This document shows, one piece after another, positions 60,498-64,000 of a stretch of 64,000 bases of DNA. A program made the translations under genes and the position numbers. Every line of letters starts with the position of its first letter. Position 1 is the first letter of the stretch. Source of the DNA: Ferdinandcohnia sp036965045 (lineage in GTDB: Bacteria > Bacillota > Bacilli > Bacillales > Bacillaceae_L); assembly GCF_036965045.1 (NCBI RefSeq), contig NZ_JBALOV010000036.1:1-64000 (forward strand), in the 5' to 3' direction. The notes below the pieces were generated by a model. The model saw only the letters and a program-made list of their open reading frames with translations, was not told where the DNA came from and did no database searches.

Positions 60498-61640
60498 CTA
60501 CTTTAAGGATTTTTCAATGGCCTGTTCAAAGACAGAGATAATGTCCTCGTAATGTTCGATTCCAACTGAGATCCGCACAAGTTCATTTGTAATTCCCAAA
60601 GCTTCCTGTGCTTCTGGTGGCAACGCACGGTGCGATGTTTTAAGCGGATGAGATACAGTTGTCTCCACCCCTGCCAATGTTGGAACAAGTTTAACCCAAC
60701 CTATTGATCTGAAGAACTGGCTTACATCCACAGTCTTCGCAAGTTCTACTGTTACCATTGCTCCATAACCTGTTGCTTCTTCCTCAAACGGATAATATAC
60801 TTTTGCAATATTTGGGTTGCTGCGAAAAGCGTCTGCAAGCTTACGTGCATTTGAAGATTGCACTTGCATACGAACGGCTAATGTTTTTAAGCCACGAGTC
60901 GTTAGCCATGCTTCAAATGGACTCACATTTGCACCAAGATTAGTAACTTTTGCACGGGCTTTTTCTACTAAATCTTCTCTTCCTACAACTACTCCGGCGG
61001 TTACATCACTATGTCCCCCAATATACTTAGTTGCGCTATGTACGACTAGCTCTACACCAAGCTCATAGGGGTTGCAGTGATACGGTGTGGCAAACGTATT
61101 ATCTACCACAGTGATTAAACCGTTACGTTTTGCAAGTTCGGTAACTGCTGGTAGGTTTTCTACACGTAAAAGCGGATTGGTAATGGACTCCGTATAGAGT
61201 AATTTAGTATTTGACTGAATCGCATTCTCTACTTGTTCAAGGTCTGCGAAAGAAACAAAGGTTGTTTCAACTCCAAATTGTCTTAGCTCTTCATGTAAAA
61301 GATGGAAACTTCCACCATATACATCATCTGCTGCGACAATATGGTCTCCACTCTTCACAACAGACAGGATCCCCGCTAAAATGGCTGATAATCCCGAAGA
61401 AGTTGCAATACCTGCTGGTGCACCTTCAATGGCTGCTACCATTTGGCCTAACTCATCCGGATTTGGGTTTCCAGTACGGGAATATAAATAATTTCCTTCA
61501 CCTTGGAAGTAACCCTCTAAATCTTCAAGGTTATCAAAGGTAAAAGCGGATGTTTGATAAATTGGAGTAATCTTACTGCGTATGGGTAGATTACCTTTTT
61601 TCACACTATGAATTAATTTTGTCTCAAATCGTTTTGCCAA
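60498..61640 (-). CDS. PLP-dependent trans-sulfuration enzyme (cystathionine synthase/lyase family)
   Basis: 380 residues. Cofactor lysine in HSATKYIGGHSDVTAG; other landmarks are NYLYSRTGNPNPDELG and ADDVYGGSFHLL. Synthase and lyase cannot be told apart without more data. After ANIAKVYYP-type sequence near residue 280 the usual HP-x-H loop is missing and the chain goes directly into GYGAMVTVEL, so this segment is shorter than in MetB or MccB. The upstream region has a perfect -35, TTGACA (minus strand, 61697-61702), but no riboswitch that I can see. Confidence 0.85.
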   Translation of the reverse strand: MAKRFETKLIHSVKKGNLPIRSKITPIYQTSAFTFDNLEDLEGYFQGEGNYLYSRTGNPNPDELGQMVAAIEGAPAGIATSSGLSAILAGILSVVKSGDHIVAADDVYGGSFHLLHEELRQFGVETTFVSFADLEQVENAIQSNTKLLYTESITNPLLRVENLPAVTELAKRNGLITVVDNTFATPYHCNPYELGVELVVHSATKYIGGHSDVTAGVVVGREDLVEKARAKVTNLGANVSPFEAWLTTRGLKTLAVRMQVQSSNARKLADAFRSNPNIAKVYYPFEEEATGYGAMVTVELAKTVDVSQFFRSIGWVKLVPTLAGVETTVSHPLKTSHRALPPEAQEALGITNELVRISVGIEHYEDIISVFEQAIEKSLK

Positions 61641-61734
61641 CTTTTACACCCTCTTTTTGTCTATATTGGTATTATTCTGAACCTTATTTTTTGAGATGTC
61701 AATTAATATCTCGTCGCTCGAAAGAGTTTTATCC

Positions 61735-61764
61735 TCAAAAAAAGAAGCCACACCAGCAGCTTCT
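61735..61764 (-). terminator. Terminator after ba3-linked membrane protein gene
   Basis: AGAAGC (61743-61748) pairs with GCTTCT (61759-61764), and a run of T follows on the minus strand. It ends the cytochrome operon. Confidence 0.75.
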
Positions 61765-61765
61765 C

Positions 61766-62329
61766 TTAACTATTCTTATATATTGATTGGTCTGTAAAAT
61801 TAGTATAAACCAGATAGATTATGATACAAATCGCTGTTGTAATAAATCCCCACCCTAGGGTAATTTGATCGATTACGAGATAATTATTGCATAATTGATT
61901 ATTTATATTGATATATAATACACCCATACCTAAGTACTTCACGGTGAAAAAGATAAACACTAGGTTTTTTGCACGATCTGTGAGTTTCTTCCAGCTATCA
62001 CGTAACGGAACACCTGCTAACAAAGATAGACTTAAAAACTTCCAAACTTCCATGCTTGTTATGGTTAAGGTCTCGTCCATCGTTTTCGGTATAGTCCAAT
62101 ACACCATGATTACAATGAATAACAATATCCCGGGGATTCCGTCTTGATTCCATTTTTCAAAAAAACGAGGGAATTTTTGTTGAAATAGTTTTCCCATTAG
62201 GAATCCTGCAATTACGATTGAAGGCATTTGCATATGCATATGGATAATCATGATAGACTCCAAGAGATTAGCAACCGGGGGAAGTGCTAATACGAATAAA
62301 AGTCCTAGTCCGATCAAAAATTGTTTCAT
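61766..62329 (-). CDS. Membrane protein of the ba3 oxidase operon, unknown
   Basis: 187 residues with five or six membrane segments. Segment 2 begins IIHMHMQMPSIVIAGF, a His/Met-rich patch suited to a metal or heme site. The gene follows SCO with a three-base gap and is last in the operon, so it probably assists copper or heme insertion into the oxidase. I do not recognise a named family. Confidence 0.75.
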   Translation of the reverse strand: MKQFLIGLGLLFVLALPPVANLLESIMIIHMHMQMPSIVIAGFLMGKLFQQKFPRFFEKWNQDGIPGILLFIVIMVYWTIPKTMDETLTITSMEVWKFLSLSLLAGVPLRDSWKKLTDRAKNLVFIFFTVKYLGMGVLYININNQLCNNYLVIDQITLGWGFITTAICIIIYLVYTNFTDQSIYKNS

Positions 62330-62332
62330 AGC

Positions 62333-62965
62333 CTATTCCCCCTTTTCAGTTTCTAAGATGCTAATGACTTTGGCAGCCGCTTCATCGATTTCTCGATAAT
62401 CCATGACAGCCATTAATGCACCGTTCCCATCTACTAAATAAAAGGCTGAGTTATGTGCAAAGTTTCCTCTTCCATCCGGGATGACAATTACACCAAACTC
62501 ATCAAGAAGGGCCTGTAATTCAGTTTCATCTAAAATCCTAGCCATTCTCCATGTTTCTCCGTCTGCTCCAAAGAAGGTTCGATATTTACTTAAGGTTGCT
62601 GGGTCATCTCTCGTTGGATCAAAGCTAATGCTTAGAAAGACGATATCTTTGCCGATGTATTCTTGCGGGATCTGCTCATAGACCTGTGCCATATTCATTT
62701 CCAATTGTGGACAAACAGTTGTACAGGATGTATATAAAAATGTGATAAATACGTATTTATCTTGAAACTCAGAAATAGGATATGTTCGTCCCTCGCTATC
62801 TTCAAATGTTACATCTGGAAATGTCGGCTTCTCCTCTATTAATTGGTTGACTCTTGCTGTTTCTGCAGTAAATGCCTGAAATCCATCGGTTCCCGTATAG
62901 AACAGTACACATCCAAATAATAATATAAAAATGCTAGCGAATGTCTTCCGATTTTTTTGGATCAT
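62333..62965 (-). CDS. SCO1/SenC-type copper chaperone
   Basis: 210 residues with an N-terminal anchor and an external thioredoxin-like domain. The copper ligands are visible: TSCTTVCPQ and the distant His in FAHNSAFYLVD. It delivers copper to the Cu(A) site of the oxidase. Start at 62965 is ten bases after AGGA; the GTG nine bases upstream overlaps that site. In the same operon as the oxidase subunit. Confidence 0.92.
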   Translation of the reverse strand: MIQKNRKTFASIFILLFGCVLFYTGTDGFQAFTAETARVNQLIEEKPTFPDVTFEDSEGRTYPISEFQDKYVFITFLYTSCTTVCPQLEMNMAQVYEQIPQEYIGKDIVFLSISFDPTRDDPATLSKYRTFFGADGETWRMARILDETELQALLDEFGVIVIPDGRGNFAHNSAFYLVDGNGALMAVMDYREIDEAAAKVISILETEKGE

Positions 62966-63002
62966 GAAGATCACATCCTATTTCTTTTTTTCCTTTAATT
63001 AT

Positions 63003-63038
63003 AGAAAGAGATAGCCGTTGTTTTCGCTATCTCTTTCT
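63003..63038 (-). terminator. Hairpin between oxidase subunit I and SCO genes
   Basis: AGAAAGAGATAGC (63003-63015) pairs perfectly with GCTATCTCTTTCT (63026-63038) around a ten-base loop. There is no immediate T-run, so partial termination or mRNA stabilisation are both possible. Confidence 0.65.
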
Positions 63039-63059
63039 ATTTAAGTTCTTCCCTCGAGA

Positions 63060-64000
63060 TTACCAAGTCTTAAATGGCGGTGATCCTGGAGGTGCATTTA
63101 CAATCATATCTGTTAGTGGCAATACATATGCCATTGCGATTACTAGAACCATAAGCACTACCCAAAGTCCCCAACGCTCTGTCCATAGTGGAGTTTTTGA
63201 AGCATTTTCTGCTACGTCTGCAATCGGGAATTCTGTTTGGCCCTTTGGTGCAAAGAACATCATGTTAAATGCTGCATATACTTGAATGATGACTGCGACT
63301 AATAATAATGTTGCTCCGATACCAACAACCATCATATACGGTTCCCAGCTTGCAGCTTGAGCACTTCCAAAGTAGTCTGAGTAGGATGTTCTACGTGGAG
63401 AACCGAATAGTCCAACCGTATGCATTGAAGTTGACATTAATACCATACCGATTGTCCAGATGATGGTTTGAACAACACCTAATTTATTCATTCCTTTTGT
63501 TAAGACACGACCTGAAATAAATGGGATTAACCAGTAACTAATTCCGAAGAATGTCATTACGACTGACATACCTAGTGTTAAGTGGAAGTGTCCTACGACC
63601 CACATTGTGTTGTGAACCACTTGGTTAAGCTGGTTTGTGCTTTGTACAATACCCCCTGCCCCTGCTGGGATAAAAGCAGCCATCGCGATAAATGGTGCTA
63701 GGAAGCGGACGTCACTCCATGGTAACTTTTTCAACCAGCCTAGTGCGCCTTTTCCACCTTTTGCTCTACCTGTACGCTCAAATACTACAAACATTGCGTA
63801 TGCTGTCATTAAAGATGGGAAACCAATCGCTAAACTCATGAATACATGTAAGAATTTAACGGATGGCAGAATTGCAGGGTCAATAATTTGGTGGTGGAAT
63901 CCACCAGTGATGTTCATGATAACTAATGCGATAACAACAACACGAGTGAGTGTGTCACTAAAGCGTCTTCCGCCAATAATTTTCGGTACGATTACATACC
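63060..64000 (-). CDS. Cytochrome ba3-type oxidase subunit I (partial)
   Basis: The reading frame continues upstream past the apparent ATG at 63917 without a stop to the window edge, so the gene is cut by the end of the window; about 313 codons are visible. The part in view covers the C-terminal membrane segments with heme and copper ligands (HNTMWVVGHFHLTLG) and ends GSPPFKTW. The sequence matches ba3/cba-type subunit I rather than the aa3 type. Its subunit II gene should lie upstream, beyond the window. Confidence 0.93.
   Translation of the reverse strand, partial: YVIVPKIIGGRRFSDTLTRVVVIALVIMNITGGFHHQIIDPAILPSVKFLHVFMSLAIGFPSLMTAYAMFVVFERTGRAKGGKGALGWLKKLPWSDVRFLAPFIAMAAFIPAGAGGIVQSTNQLNQVVHNTMWVVGHFHLTLGMSVVMTFFGISYWLIPFISGRVLTKGMNKLGVVQTIIWTIGMVLMSTSMHTVGLFGSPRRTSYSDYFGSAQAASWEPYMMVVGIGATLLLVAVIIQVYAAFNMMFFAPKGQTEFPIADVAENASKTPLWTERWGLWVVLMVLVIAMAYVLPLTDMIVNAPPGSPPFKTW

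Noticed and set aside
61641..61734. SAM riboswitch or T-box before the trans-sulfuration gene
   Set aside because: The leader is too short and no T-box sequence or S-box fold is visible.

Overview
The window reads as chromosomal DNA of a low-GC Gram-positive spore-former of the Bacillaceae (Bacillus in the broad sense). The evidence is strong AGGAGG-type ribosome sites, frequent TTG/GTG starts, many rho-independent terminators, and a gene set typical of that family: YwmB, YppG, YkvA, a CwlO-like hydrolase, RocR/RocD with a sigma-54 promoter, a ba3-type oxidase and PepF. The gene order is not that of B. subtilis 168 as I know it, so I name no species. I see no rRNA, tRNA, CRISPR array, insertion sequence or prophage; the only phage-like gene is one small holin-family protein.

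Layout. 0-5 kb: tkt and tal, divergent from a ROK-family repressor, then an HD hydrolase. 5-10 kb: a polar amino-acid ABC operon and a pair of dipeptide-type permeases with no partner genes. 10-16 kb: small membrane proteins, a CoA-transferase with an adjacent LytTR regulator, DinB and AbrB-family proteins. 16-25 kb: NlpC/P60 hydrolase, MFS exporter, ATP-grasp protein, glutamate dehydrogenase, DUF2207 protein, HAD phosphatase, YbaK. 25-30 kb: a GGDEF gene and an EAL gene facing each other with overlapping ends, YwmB, and a second permease pair paralogous to the first. 30-35 kb: a small operon of a mini WYL protein and a LexA-type DNA-binding domain behind a probable SOS promoter, then YkvA, PepF and HAD. 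35-41 kb: transporter genes with their regulators (GPH-type MFS; MarR plus MFS; ABC exporter plus TetR), each with a visible operator. 41-48 kb: holin, methyltransferase, YppG, a Gly/Tyr-rich small protein, GNAT, LLM flavoenzyme, ECF sigma and its DUF4179 partner. 48-64 kb: IlvE, Gfo/Idh oxidoreductase, chemoreceptor, ABC ATPase, tyrosine phenol-lyase, cupin, RocD/RocR, a GGCT-like protein, a trans-sulfuration enzyme, and the end of a cytochrome ba3 operon (SCO, membrane protein, and CoxI running off the window).

The most unusual signal is non-coding. Four tandem arrays of unlike sequence (1-183, 11525-12072, 45661-45818, 55979-56315) have unit lengths of 52-53 bp. A separate family of 16-bp near-palindromes occurs as doublets or triplets at three loci (15158, 55204, 60390), with centres 53-54 bp apart. 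That spacing is close to five turns of B-DNA and not a multiple of three, so it is not coding. No array lies in a recognisable promoter; most lie between convergent genes or beyond terminators. I know of no described function for this shared period. Other points of interest are the SOS-type LexA-domain/WYL mini-operon, a MarR gene that seems to start at ATC behind a 33-bp palindrome, the paired TetR operators around a clear promoter, and a tyrosine phenol-lyase in a Bacillus-like background.
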